DNA from: Caballeronia humi
GTDB lineage: Bacteria > Pseudomonadota > Gammaproteobacteria > Burkholderiales > Burkholderiaceae
Length of the DNA stretch: 64,000 nucleotides
Reading direction: 5' to 3'
Assembly (NCBI RefSeq): GCF_001544475.1
Contig: NZ_FCNW02000026.1
Location: 29,092 to 93,091, forward strand
The position numbers and the translations under genes were made by a program. The notes under the pieces are model-generated. The model was not told the DNA's origin and did no database searches. It saw nothing but the letters and a program-made list of their open reading frames with translations. Below, piece after piece: positions 53,501 to 63,300 of the stretch. Within the stretch, counting starts at the first letter, position 1. Every line of letters starts with the position of its first letter.

Positions 53501-54051
53501 GCACGACCGGCAGCACCGCCACCGGGTTCGGCCCGAGCGTGGGCGGCGAGGCGCCCGTCGCCATTGCAACGGGTGGCGGCAGCATTGCCATCGGCGATGG
53601 TGCAAACAGTTCTGGCGACAACGCGGTGTCGATCGGAAGCGGTTCCGCCGCCTCGGCCGAAAACTCCGTGGCGCTGGGTGCCCACTCGGTCGCCGATCAG
53701 CCGAACACGGTTTCGATCGGTTCAGATGGCAACGAGCGCCGTTTGACGAACGTCGCGCCCGGCATCAACGGGACCGACGCAGTCAACATGAACCAGCTTC
53801 AGTCCGGGATGGGCGAAGTAGCGCGCAATGGCTACAGCGGCGTCGCTGCAGCGACCGCGCTGTCGATGATCCCGGAAGTCGATGCCGACAAGACGCTGTC
53901 CGTCGGTTTCGGGTACGGTTCCTACAAGGGCTATTCGGCAGGAGCTTTCGGTGGCACGGCACGTGTGACGAAGAACCTGAAGCTGCGCGCCGGTGCAGGT
54001 TGGGGTTCGGGCGGCAAGACCGTTGGCACAGGCGGTTCGTACCAGTGGTAA
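50551..54051 (+). CDS. YadA-like trimeric autotransporter adhesin, first copy
   Basis: A 1,166-residue type Vc secreted protein. It opens with an extended signal peptide region (MNKLYRAVWNSTTGTYV then a hydrophobic segment to about residue 55). A short N-terminal domain with two cysteines (SDASC, NVSCG) is followed by YadA-type head repeats (about residues 190-345, such as GIGPNAKASNN and ALGSNASAGGSF), a neck, a stalk with three long repeats (about 430-690), more neck/stalk modules, and a four-strand beta anchor (about 1095-1166, ending GGSYQW) that forms the trimeric barrel. Such proteins bind host or matrix surfaces. ATG 50551 fits the extended signal; TTG 50539 is in frame but less likely. 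No strong Shine-Dalgarno is visible. It is alone, ahead of a bidirectional terminator. Confidence 0.92.
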   Translation: MNKLYRAVWNSTTGTYVAAPETAKASGKKASTCIIKVMLGSVFLIGSGTAFANGLFNDNSDASCTSVNAWNANDVLKYDNVSCGISLGSTGGTANWANASIDNFIANSKGAFVYGGLEVFGTGVAAGSPAAYIHGGLSLFSNGTTSGTTNKLIGLAAGTAPTDAVNLSQLNGAEKYFHVNSIGANSSATGTDSIGIGPNAKASNNYAVAMGSNTAATGVQATALGSNASAGGSFSTAVGNYASAAGDAATVVGYSATASGEHAIALGGWSTAAGAESVALGRSASAAAGATKGVALGQSANVTAANSVALGADSTTSANLTAAGYKPGATAVSGVASAANGEVSVGSSGNERRVTNIAAGAAATDAVNVSQLQSEAANVDALGTSTASALGGGAAYNSGTGAIAKPTYTIGGKTYNDVGTALVAAEGASADAVKYDSAAHDSVTLGNAGTPVQVTNVKAGALDATSKDAVNGSQLFATNEQVAANTGDITSINSTVSTIDGRVTQNTTDISTISGSLADAVKYDSAAHDSVTLGNAGTPVQVTNVKAGALDATSKDAVNGSQLFATNEQVAANTGDITTINSTVSAIDGRVTQNTTDISTINTTISTINGSLADAVQYDSAAHDSITLGNAGTPVQVTNVKAGALNATSKDAVNGSQLFATNEQLATNTDDIADITNNLNNGSLGLVQQDQATRNISVARDTDGNRVDFTGTTGTRELLGVSAGTTMSSAINLSQLQPVVAGLGGGATVNPDGSVTGPTYSVQGNTQTDVGSALNALDSGLTSLSDKVNGTDLGLVAQDGTTRDITIGAKTDGAALNVAGTAGNRKVTGVANGHIAAASVDAINGSQLAAVSTSVVNAIGGGSVLNSDGSISLPTFNVGGTTTHNIGDALTSIDGRVTQSMTEITNLKTTVNNQGTGAGSPNAVSYDTEAHAKVTFGKDGTPTSLTNVADGTLSAASTDAVNGRQLFATNTKVEELGEAIRNVSTTGSTATGFGPSVGGEAPVAIATGGGSIAIGDGANSSGDNAVSIGSGSAASAENSVALGAHSVADQPNTVSIGSDGNERRLTNVAPGINGTDAVNMNQLQSGMGEVARNGYSGVAAATALSMIPEVDADKTLSVGFGYGSYKGYSAGAFGGTARVTKNLKLRAGAGWGSGGKTVGTGGSYQW
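51838..52590 (+). repeat. three tandem stalk repeats in the first adhesin
   Basis: Three near-identical units start at 51838, 52102 and 52387. Each encodes ADAVKYDSAAHDSVTLGN through a neck (DAVNGSQLFATNEQ) and a coiled stalk (INSTVSTIDGRVTQNTTDIS). The first period is 264 bases (88 codons); the second is 285 bases because it contains an extra INTTIST heptad-like insertion of seven codons. High DNA identity suggests recent duplication or recombination. Confidence 0.9.
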
Positions 54052-54174
54052 TCCGGTTGCTACCGGCCGGCCCGCAGCAAGCTTCGGCGAACTGCAGGCC
54101 GTCCCGGAATAAAGCTCGATTTGCGGAATTCCGCCTTGAAGAGCGAGTCGACGTCTAGCTGCTTAGCGTCGAAC

Positions 54175-54212
54175 AAAAAGCGGGTCTTCTTCCGAAGAAC
54201 CCGCTTTTTTTT
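54175..54212. terminator. bidirectional terminator between adhesin 1 and gntK
   Basis: AAAAAGCGGGT plus CTTC pairs with GAAG plus ACCCGCTTTTT around TTCC, with one bulged A, flanked by A-run and T-run. It can stop both the rightward adhesin transcript and the leftward gntP-gntK transcript, whose genes end on either side. Confidence 0.9.
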
Positions 54213-54233
54213 GCACTGCGATACCGCAGCGAA

Positions 54234-54728
54234 TCAGCGCTCCTTCACCTCTTTCAGCACCTTCTCGACGATCTGATCCGGCGTCATCGCGATATCCGCC
54301 TCGATTGCCTCATCCTCGCTTGGCGGCTCAAGCGTATCAAGCTGGCTCTTCAGCAGCGACGGATCGAAGAAATGCCCCTTGCGCTCGCCCAGCCGCTCGC
54401 GCAGCAGTTCCGGCGTGCCGTGCAGATACACGAACGTCACATCCCGATCGCCCGCGCGCAGGATGTCCCGATACGAGCGCTTCAGCGACGAGCACGTGAA
54501 CACCGCCGTCTCCCCCGCGCGCTGCTTGTCTTCGATCGCCGCGCGGATCGTCTTGAGCCAGGGCCAGCGGTCGTCGTCCGTCAGCGGGATGCCGTTGTGC
54601 ATCTTCTCCTTGTTCGCGGCGCTGTGGAACGTGTCGCCATCGGTAAAGGGGCAGTTCAGCCGTTCAGCCAGCATTTCGCCAATCAGCGACTTGCCGCAGC
54701 CCGACACGCCCATCGCGATCAATATCAT
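54234..54728 (-). CDS. gntK: gluconokinase
   Basis: A 164-residue kinase that converts gluconate to 6-phosphogluconate. The P-loop GVSGCGKS starts at about residue 8 and DGDTFHSAANKEKMHNGIPL binds the sugar acid; CSSLKRSYRD is family-typical. It follows the permease gene by 10 bases in one operon on the minus strand. The product feeds Edd, encoded nearby. Confidence 0.94.
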   Translation of the reverse strand: MILIAMGVSGCGKSLIGEMLAERLNCPFTDGDTFHSAANKEKMHNGIPLTDDDRWPWLKTIRAAIEDKQRAGETAVFTCSSLKRSYRDILRAGDRDVTFVYLHGTPELLRERLGERKGHFFDPSLLKSQLDTLEPPSEDEAIEADIAMTPDQIVEKVLKEVKER

Positions 54729-54738
54729 CGAAGTCTCC

Positions 54739-56100
54739 TTACAGGATCGCCGCGAGTGCGAAAACCAATCCCAGGCCCATGACAGAGATGATCGTCTCGC
54801 ACAGCGACCACGTCTTGAACGTCTGGCCGACAGTCATCCCGAAATACTCTTTGATCAGCCAGAAGCCACCATCGTTCACGTGCGAGAAGATGAGCGAGCC
54901 GGCTCCTGTTGCCAGCACCAGCAACTCGGGCTTCACGCCGCCGCCCGCGGCCGCCGCGATCGGCGCGACGATGCCGCATGCAGTTGTCATCGCGACCGTC
55001 GCGGAGCCCGTCGCCAGGCGGATCAGCGCGGCGACGAACCACCCGAGCAACAGCGGCGACAAATTCGCCTGCGACGCCGACGCGACGATCTGCTGCGAAA
55101 TACCGCTTTCGCGCAGGATGTTGCCGAAGCCCCCGCCCGCGCCCACGATCAGCGTGATGCCCGCGATCGGCGCGAGACAGTCGCCGCAGAACTTCTGGAT
55201 CTGCGCGCGATTGAAGCCGCGCGCCGCACCGAACGTGTAGAAGCTGACCAGCACGGCGATCAGGAGCGCGATATCCGACGAACCGACGAAGCGCAGCAGG
55301 TCGTTGGGCAGCGTCTTCGGCGTGAAGACGAGGTCGGCCCAGCTTCCCACCAGCATCAGAATCACCGGCAGCAGGATCGTAAACAGCGTCACGCCGAAGC
55401 TCGGCAGGTCGCGCTTCGCGCCTTCCGTATGCGTTTCGACGAACTGCTCCGCGAGCGGATTGTTTGCCGGCAGCTTGATGGACTTGTGGATCAGGAGCGC
55501 GAAAAGCGGACCGGCGACGATCGCCGTCGGTATACCAACGATCAGACCATACGCAATCGTCTTTCCGATATCGGCGTGATACGCCTGCACGGCAAGCAGC
55601 GCGGCCGGATGCGGCGGGATCAGGCCGTGCACGACCGAGAGGCCTGCGACCATCGGCAGGCCGATCAGCAGCAGCGACTTGCCCGTGCGTTTCGCGACGT
55701 TGAACGCGATAGGAATCAGCAGCACGAAGCCGACCTCGAAGAACACCGGCAAGCCGACGATGATCGCGACGACCATCATCGCCCAGTGAATGTTCTTCTC
55801 GCCGAAGAGGTGGATGAGCGTATTCGCGACGCGCTCGGCGCCGCCCGATTCCGCCATCATCTTGCCAAGCATCGTGCCGAGACCCACCACCACCGCGATG
55901 TGCCCCAGCGTATTACCGTTGCCGGTTTCGAACGCCTTGACGATCTTGTCGATCGGCATGCCGACGGCGAGGCCGAGCAGCAGTGAAACGATCAGAAGAA
56001 CGAGGAACGGATAGACCCTGTAACGTGTGATCAGCAGGATCAGCAATGCGATCGCGATGACCGCATAGACGAGCAGCATGCTGCCGTGGACAGCTTCCAT
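54739..56100 (-). CDS. GntP-family gluconate:H+ symporter
   Basis: A 453-residue polytopic carrier, about 12-14 spans, of the gluconate permease family. Family segments include LGTMLGKMMAESGGAERVA, FFEVGFVLLIPIAF and HPAALLAVQAYHADIGKT. Being next to gntK and the Entner-Doudoroff genes supports uptake of gluconate. The ATG at 56100 is preceded by GGAGG. The 256-base gap before it holds the terminator of eda and probably the gntP promoter. Confidence 0.92.
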   Translation of the reverse strand: MEAVHGSMLLVYAVIAIALLILLITRYRVYPFLVLLIVSLLLGLAVGMPIDKIVKAFETGNGNTLGHIAVVVGLGTMLGKMMAESGGAERVANTLIHLFGEKNIHWAMMVVAIIVGLPVFFEVGFVLLIPIAFNVAKRTGKSLLLIGLPMVAGLSVVHGLIPPHPAALLAVQAYHADIGKTIAYGLIVGIPTAIVAGPLFALLIHKSIKLPANNPLAEQFVETHTEGAKRDLPSFGVTLFTILLPVILMLVGSWADLVFTPKTLPNDLLRFVGSSDIALLIAVLVSFYTFGAARGFNRAQIQKFCGDCLAPIAGITLIVGAGGGFGNILRESGISQQIVASASQANLSPLLLGWFVAALIRLATGSATVAMTTACGIVAPIAAAAGGGVKPELLVLATGAGSLIFSHVNDGGFWLIKEYFGMTVGQTFKTWSLCETIISVMGLGLVFALAAIL

Positions 56101-56299
56101 GAAGCGCCTCCTTTAGTTTTGTTGATGTTTATCGCTACGGGTGCGTTTGCTGTCGCCTGATTGCTGGTTTAACGGCGTTCAGCAAGCGCTCACGTGGCGC
56201 CGAAGTTTTCGGATTTTACTTGTAAGGTGCCGATTTGCGGCGCGTCCCCGCGGGTCGATCGGCAGTCTCCGGTCCCAACTACGAAGTTGCTACCACCTA

Positions 56300-56338
56300 C
56301 AAAAAAAAGCCTCCGAAACACTGGGTCTCAGAGGCTTT
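56300..56338 (-). terminator. terminator of edd-eda
   Basis: Read on the minus strand, AAGCCTCTGA pairs with TCGGAGGCTT around an 11-base loop (one wobble) and is followed by a run of eight T. It lies 20 bases after eda, so edd-eda and gntP-gntK are separate transcripts. Confidence 0.9.
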
Positions 56339-56356
56339 CGCAGTTACACCGCGCGA

Positions 56357-56989
56357 TCAGGCCGGCGCCGCCAGCGTGCTCGCCGCGCGCGCGAGACGCG
56401 TCACTTCTTCCCAGTTCTGCGCCGAAAGCGCCGCCTTCGGCGTCAGCCACGAACCGCCGACACAGACCACGTTCGGCTGCGCGAGGAAGCTCGTCGCGGT
56501 TTCCGCGGTGATGCCGCCGGTCGGGCAGAACTTGAGCGTCGGGAACGGGCCATAGAATGCCTGCAGCATCGGAATGCCGCCCGCCTGCTGCGCCGGGAAA
56601 AACTTGACGATCTCGTAGCCGAGTTCGAGTGCGTGAATGATGTCGGTCGGAGTCATCACGCCGGGCAAGAGCGGCAGGCCAGCGTCCTGCGCGGCCTTGT
56701 GCATGTCCTTCGTGAGTCCCGGTGACACGCCGAACTGCGCGCCCGCCTTCTTCGCCTGCGCGCAGTGCTCGGGCTTCGTGATCGTGCCGACGCCAACGAC
56801 GATGTCGTCCGCAAGCTGACTCGCACGCTCGATCGCGGCGATGCCCGCCGCCGTGCGCAACGTGATTTCGAGCACCTTGACGCCGCCCGCGTGCAACGCG
56901 CGCGACACGTTTTCACCCTGCTCGACTGAATCGAATGCCAGCACCGGAATCACCGGGCCCAGACGCACGATTTCGCTTACCGTTTTCAT
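56357..56989 (-). CDS. eda: 2-dehydro-3-deoxy-6-phosphogluconate aldolase
   Basis: A 210-residue class I aldolase of the Entner-Doudoroff pathway that splits KDPG to pyruvate and glyceraldehyde 3-phosphate. The Schiff-base lysine is in VKFFPAQQAGG; other marks are VLEITLRT, GVGTITKPEH and FCPTGGIT, where the phosphate binds. It is 78 bases behind edd in the same transcript. Confidence 0.95.
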   Translation of the reverse strand: MKTVSEIVRLGPVIPVLAFDSVEQGENVSRALHAGGVKVLEITLRTAAGIAAIERASQLADDIVVGVGTITKPEHCAQAKKAGAQFGVSPGLTKDMHKAAQDAGLPLLPGVMTPTDIIHALELGYEIVKFFPAQQAGGIPMLQAFYGPFPTLKFCPTGGITAETATSFLAQPNVVCVGGSWLTPKAALSAQNWEEVTRLARAASTLAAPA

Positions 56990-57067
56990 TTGATGCGACT
57001 CCTGTCTTGTGCGGCGCTTGGGTTTTTAGTCCGCGAGTTGTCTCTCAGGTCCTACGCTGCCGCCGCT

Positions 57068-58963
<1,896 letters not shown>

Positions 58964-59074
58964 CGAAACTCCTTCGCCTCGCTGCGGGGGACGGGCCGTC
59001 GAGGTGTTTGGGTTGAACGTCGCGGGGATCGGCAGTTGTGTTGCGTTTTGTCTCCGTGCCGAGTGACCCGATGT

Positions 59075-59090
59075 TAGTAGAAAAACTACA
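59075..59090. promoter_or_regulatory. HexR operator candidate, edd side
   Basis: TAGTAGAAAAACTACA contains GTAG-AAAAA-CTAC, an exact inverted repeat; read on the minus strand it begins TGTAGTTTTT. It matches the TGTAGT-A/T-rich-TACA layout of HexR sites in other proteobacteria and lies 112 bases upstream of edd. Confidence 0.65.
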
Positions 59091-59160
59091 CGTTTGCAAC
59101 GAGCTTTTGCCGTTCGACGTTAAGCGTTTGCTTAGGCAGCGATCCTTTATAGGCAAGCTA

Positions 59161-59178
59161 ATCAGGGAAATCCCTGAT
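59161..59178. promoter_or_regulatory. 18-base palindrome between edd and hexR
   Basis: ATCAGGGA (59161-59168) and TCCCTGAT (59171-59178) form perfect 8-base arms with an AA spacer. It does not resemble the two HexR-type boxes flanking it, so a second regulator or a structured leader may act here. Confidence 0.45.
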
Positions 59179-59196
59179 CTGCGTGCCATCGTTTTA

Positions 59197-59211
59197 TGTA
59201 GTATTTGTACA
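59197..59211. promoter_or_regulatory. HexR operator candidate, hexR side
   Basis: TGTAGTATTTGTACA fits the HexR consensus TGTA(G/A)T-N-rich-TACA, 54 bases before the hexR start. Together with the edd-side box it would allow coordinated control of edd-eda and autoregulation. Confidence 0.65.
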
Positions 59212-59264
59212 TGACTGGACATCGGCTATAGTCCACGCAATTTCCAGCATAGGCGAGATTCCCG

Positions 59265-60104
59265 ATGTTGCTGTCCCAAGTCGAAACAATGCGCGAACAA
59301 TTACGGCCGTCCGAGCGCAAGCTGGCCGACTACGTCCTCGAAGCGCCACGCGAAGTCATGGACCTCGCGATGACCGATTTCGCGGCGCGCGTCGGCGTCA
59401 GCCAGCCGACGATCGCGCGGTTCTGCCGGGCGCTCGGATTCTCGGGTTTTCGCGAGTTCAAGATCCGCCTTGCACAAAGCGTCGCAGGAGACGTGCCCAC
59501 CGTCTATCGCGACGTGCGCACGGACGAGCCGGCGTCCGGCGTCGCGGCGAAAGTGCTCGACCGGACGATCGGCGCGCTGATCCAGGTTCGTAACAGCCTG
59601 TCGACGGACAGCGTCGCGGCGGCGATCGCGCTCTTGAGCGAGGCGCGGCGTATCGAGTTTTATGGTGCAGGCGGCTCCGGCATCGCCGCGCTCGACGTAC
59701 AGCACAAGTTTTTCCGGCTCGGGGTGCCGTCGGTGGCTTATTCCGATCCGCATACGTACACGACCTCGGCGGCGCTGCTCGGCGCGGGGGATGTGGTCGT
59801 CGCGATTTCCAACACGGGGCGCACGAAGGACATCCTCGACGCCTGCGCCTCGGCGCAGGCGGGCGGCGCGCAAGTGATCGCGATCACGCACGGCACTTCG
59901 CCGCTGGCGCGCATGGCGAACGTCGGCTTGTTCGCCAACGTCGACGAAGACACCGACATCTTTTCCCCGATGACCTCGCGCGTCTCGCATCTCGCGATCG
60001 GCGATATCCTGGCCGTGGGGGTGGCGCTCGCGCGCGGGCCCCAGTTGGCGGAGAAGCTGAAGCAGGCGAAGGACGTGTTGAATCGGCGGAGGGTGGGGAG
60101 TTGA
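59265..60104 (+). CDS. hexR: HexR, RpiR-family repressor of sugar catabolism
   Basis: A 279-residue regulator. The RpiR helix-turn-helix covers MTDFAARVGVSQPTIARFCR and the C-terminal SIS domain has FYGAGGSG and ISNTGRTKD, where KDPG binds in HexR proteins and relieves repression. Divergent placement from edd and two matching boxes strongly support the name. It ends before a bidirectional terminator. The pentose-phosphate gene zwf, often beside hexR in pseudomonads, is not here. Confidence 0.93.
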   Translation: MLLSQVETMREQLRPSERKLADYVLEAPREVMDLAMTDFAARVGVSQPTIARFCRALGFSGFREFKIRLAQSVAGDVPTVYRDVRTDEPASGVAAKVLDRTIGALIQVRNSLSTDSVAAAIALLSEARRIEFYGAGGSGIAALDVQHKFFRLGVPSVAYSDPHTYTTSAALLGAGDVVVAISNTGRTKDILDACASAQAGGAQVIAITHGTSPLARMANVGLFANVDEDTDIFSPMTSRVSHLAIGDILAVGVALARGPQLAEKLKQAKDVLNRRRVGS

Positions 60105-60176
60105 GGGTCAGAACTGGCGGGAAACCGAACACGCCGATCACGAACGCCGCGCGTTAAAACTCGACGCACAAAAAAG

Positions 60177-60212
60177 AAAGCGGGCTCTTCCGAAGAAGAG
60201 CCCGCTTTTTTG
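60177..60212. terminator. bidirectional terminator between hexR and adhesin 2
   Basis: AAAGCGGGCTCTT pairs with AAGAGCCCGCTTT around CCGAAG, with A-rich sequence to the left and six T to the right. Its stem sequence and loop closely resemble the 54175 terminator next to adhesin 1. Confidence 0.9.
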
Positions 60213-60293
60213 TGTGAAGCGATGCCGTAGTTGCCGTTCCGTCCGTCGCGGCCGACTCTCGCGAATCGACCGGTGGGCCGGATCGGCCGTCAG

Positions 60294-60319
60294 AGACAGC
60301 GCGCCTAGGCGCGCTGTCT
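60294..60319. repeat. 26-base perfect palindrome after adhesin 2
   Basis: AGACAGCGCG, CCTAGG and CGCGCTGTCT form an uninterrupted palindrome 19 bases beyond the adhesin stop codon. It lacks a T-run in either direction. It may be a transcript-end hairpin of the adhesin or a recombination or protein-binding site. Confidence 0.7.
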
Positions 60320-60337
60320 GACTTTCAAGCTACGAAA

Positions 60338-63300
60338 TTACCACTGGTACGCTGCGCCTGCGCCAACCGTCGTACCTTGGGAGCTCCAGCCTGCACCAAC
60401 GCGAACCTTGATGTTCTGCGTGATACGTGCCGTGCCGCCCAGCGCTGCAGCGGAATAGCCCTTGTAGGTACCGTAGCCCACGCCAACCGACAGCGTCTTG
60501 TTCGCATCGACGTCCGGAATCATCGTCAGCGCCGTGGCGGCAGCAATACCGCTGTAGGCGTTGCGACTCACATCGCCCAGGCCCGACTTGAGCTGGTTGA
60601 CGTTGACTGCGTCGGTCCCGTTCACGCCGGAAGCCACGTTCGTCACGCGACGTTCGGCACCTTCCGAACCCACCGAGACCGTGTTCGGCTGGTCAGCAAC
60701 GGAGTTCGAACCCAGTGCGACGGAATTGTCGCCCGTGGCTTGCGAACCCTTGCCAAGTGCAACCGAACCCTCGCCACCGGCGCTCGAACCACCGCCGATC
60801 GAAACGCCGTCCTTGCCCGATGTGTCTGCACCGTGACCGAGTGCAATGCCACCCGAGCCCGTGGCAGTCGCCACCGGAGGCGTACCGTCCTCATTCGGAG
60901 CGATAGCCAGACCCGTCGTGCCAGTCGTGCTCACGTTGCGGATAGCGTCGCCAAGTTCATCGACCTTGGTGTTGGTCGCGAACAACTGGCGGCCATTCAC
61001 TGCGTCGAGGCTATCAGCCGACAACATTCCGTCGGCCACGTTCGCCAGGGAAGTCGGCGTACCTGCATTGCCGAGCGTCACCTTGTCGTGCGTGTCCGTG
61101 TCGTACGCAACGGCGTTCGGCGTACCACCCGGCTTGCCCCCTGTCACGTTGTTGATCGTGGTCTTCAGGTTGGTGATTTCCGTCGTGTTCAGCGTCACGC
61201 GGTCGTCGATGTTGCTGAGCGCATCGCCAACGTTGTGGGTCGTCGTTCCGCCCACGACAAACGTCGGAAGACTGATCGAACCATCGCTGTTCACCTTCGA
61301 ACCGCCGCCGAGCGCATTGGCAACACTCGTCGAAACTCCCGACAGTTGCGAACCGTTGATCGCATCGAAGCTGGTTGCGCTGACATCACCATTCGCTACG
61401 CCGGTGACCTTGCGATTACCCGCAGTGCCAGCGACGTTGACGATCGAACCGTCGGTCTTCGCACCCACCGTGATGTCACGCGACGTCGGGTCCTGAACAA
61501 CCAGACCGATTCCGGACGCATTGACCTGATCCTTCAGGGTGTTGATGCCCGTATCCAGCGACGAAAGCGCGGTGCCTACGTCCGTCTGGGTTCCACCCTG
61601 AACGTTGTAGGTCGGCCCGGTGACCGAACCATCGGTGTTCACCTTCGCTCCGCCACCAAGCGCTGTGACCACCGGCTTCAACTGACCCACCGTTGCAGCC
61701 GACGTTTCGCCAGTGCCGTTTGCCACGCCCGTGAGTTCGCGCGCACCAGCCGTGCCTGCGAAGTTCACATGCGAACCGTCGAGGGTCTTGGCAACGGTGA
61801 TGTCCTTCGTTGCTGCATCCTGTACGACCAGTCCGTCGCCGCCGCCGCCACTGCCGACAGCTGCATTCAACTGCGCAACGTTCACCGCGTCGGTATCAGC
61901 CGTACCCTTCGCCACGTTGACGATCTTGCGCTCGGAACCCTTCGCGCCAACCGAAACCACGTTGCTCTGCGAACCGTCGCTACCCGCGCCCAGCACTACG
62001 CTGTTGTTGCCCGATGCCATCACGTCGTGACCGAGGACGAACGTACCCGTGCCAGTAACCGAGTTTCCGTTACCGAGGGCAACGTTCTTCGAGTTGTTGA
62101 TGAAGTTCTTCTCACCAATTGCGATCGAGCCAACGGTGCCATCGCCACCAATCGACGACTCGTGACCGATCGCGATGGAAGAAGCGGCTTCGGACACAGA
62201 GTGATCGCCGATGGCGAGCGCATGTGCGTTGATCGCCTGTGCGTTCACACCGATTGCTACGGCGTTGGTCCCGTTGGTCAGCGATGCGCTGCCGATACCG
62301 ACGGAGTTCACGCCACCCACCAGGATATTCGAGCCGATCGCTACACCGTTGTTGGCGTTCGCGTGCGTGTTCAGACCGATTGCGATCGAATCGGTGCCAA
62401 CCGCCTCGATCTGGTTCGCCTTGTCGGTCGGACCGGATGCAATCAACTGCTCAGGCGCCAGGCTCGACGGTGCCAGACGGGCCAAGCGCGAGGAGGATTG
62501 CGCGAGAGCCGTCGTAGCTTGCTGGCTAAGCGTCTGCAACTGCGCCGTTTGCGAACTCAACATCGTCTGGACCTGACCGAGGTTGACTGCGTCGTTATTT
62601 CCGGTCGCGTTGGCGACGTTCACGATACGGCGCTGCTTGAACTGCGAGCCCACTGCGACGGTGTTGTCTTCCCGTGCGTCCGAACCGATACCGATTGCAA
62701 CCGAGTTCTTGCCAGTCGCACGCGAATCAGCACCAAGAGCCAACGCACCGGCGTTATTCGCGAATGCGTTGCCGCCAATCGCCACGGCGTTCGTGCCCGA
62801 AGCCTGCGCGACCTGCGCTTCCGTACCATCGTTGGCCAAAGCTGCGCCAAACTTGATGTACTTCAGCTTCGGTGCAATCTCCGCGATTCCGTCGGTAGCC
62901 TTCTGCAATTGCTTCAGGTTGACCGCGTCGGTCCCGGCCGTTGCGTCGGCGACGTTGTGCAACTGCGTTCCGGCCGTACCACCGCCGAGCGTGACCGACG
63001 TCTTGCTCGGACCGTCGTACGCAACGAATGCGTTCGTCACCGTGCCGTTCGTGTCGGTCTTCAGGCCCGCATCCTTCAACTGCTTCAGGTTGACAGCTTC
63101 CATGTCGGCTGCACCAGCCTTCACGTTTGCCAGCGTCGTGCCGGCCGTGCCGCCTGCCAGCGTGACCTTGCCCTTCGTCGAGTCGTCGTATGCAACGAAT
63201 GCGTTCGTCACGTTGCCGCTCGTACCGACCGTCAGGCCTGCATCCTTCAACTGCTTCAGGTTGACAGCTTCCATGTCGGCTGCACCAGCCTTCACGTTCG

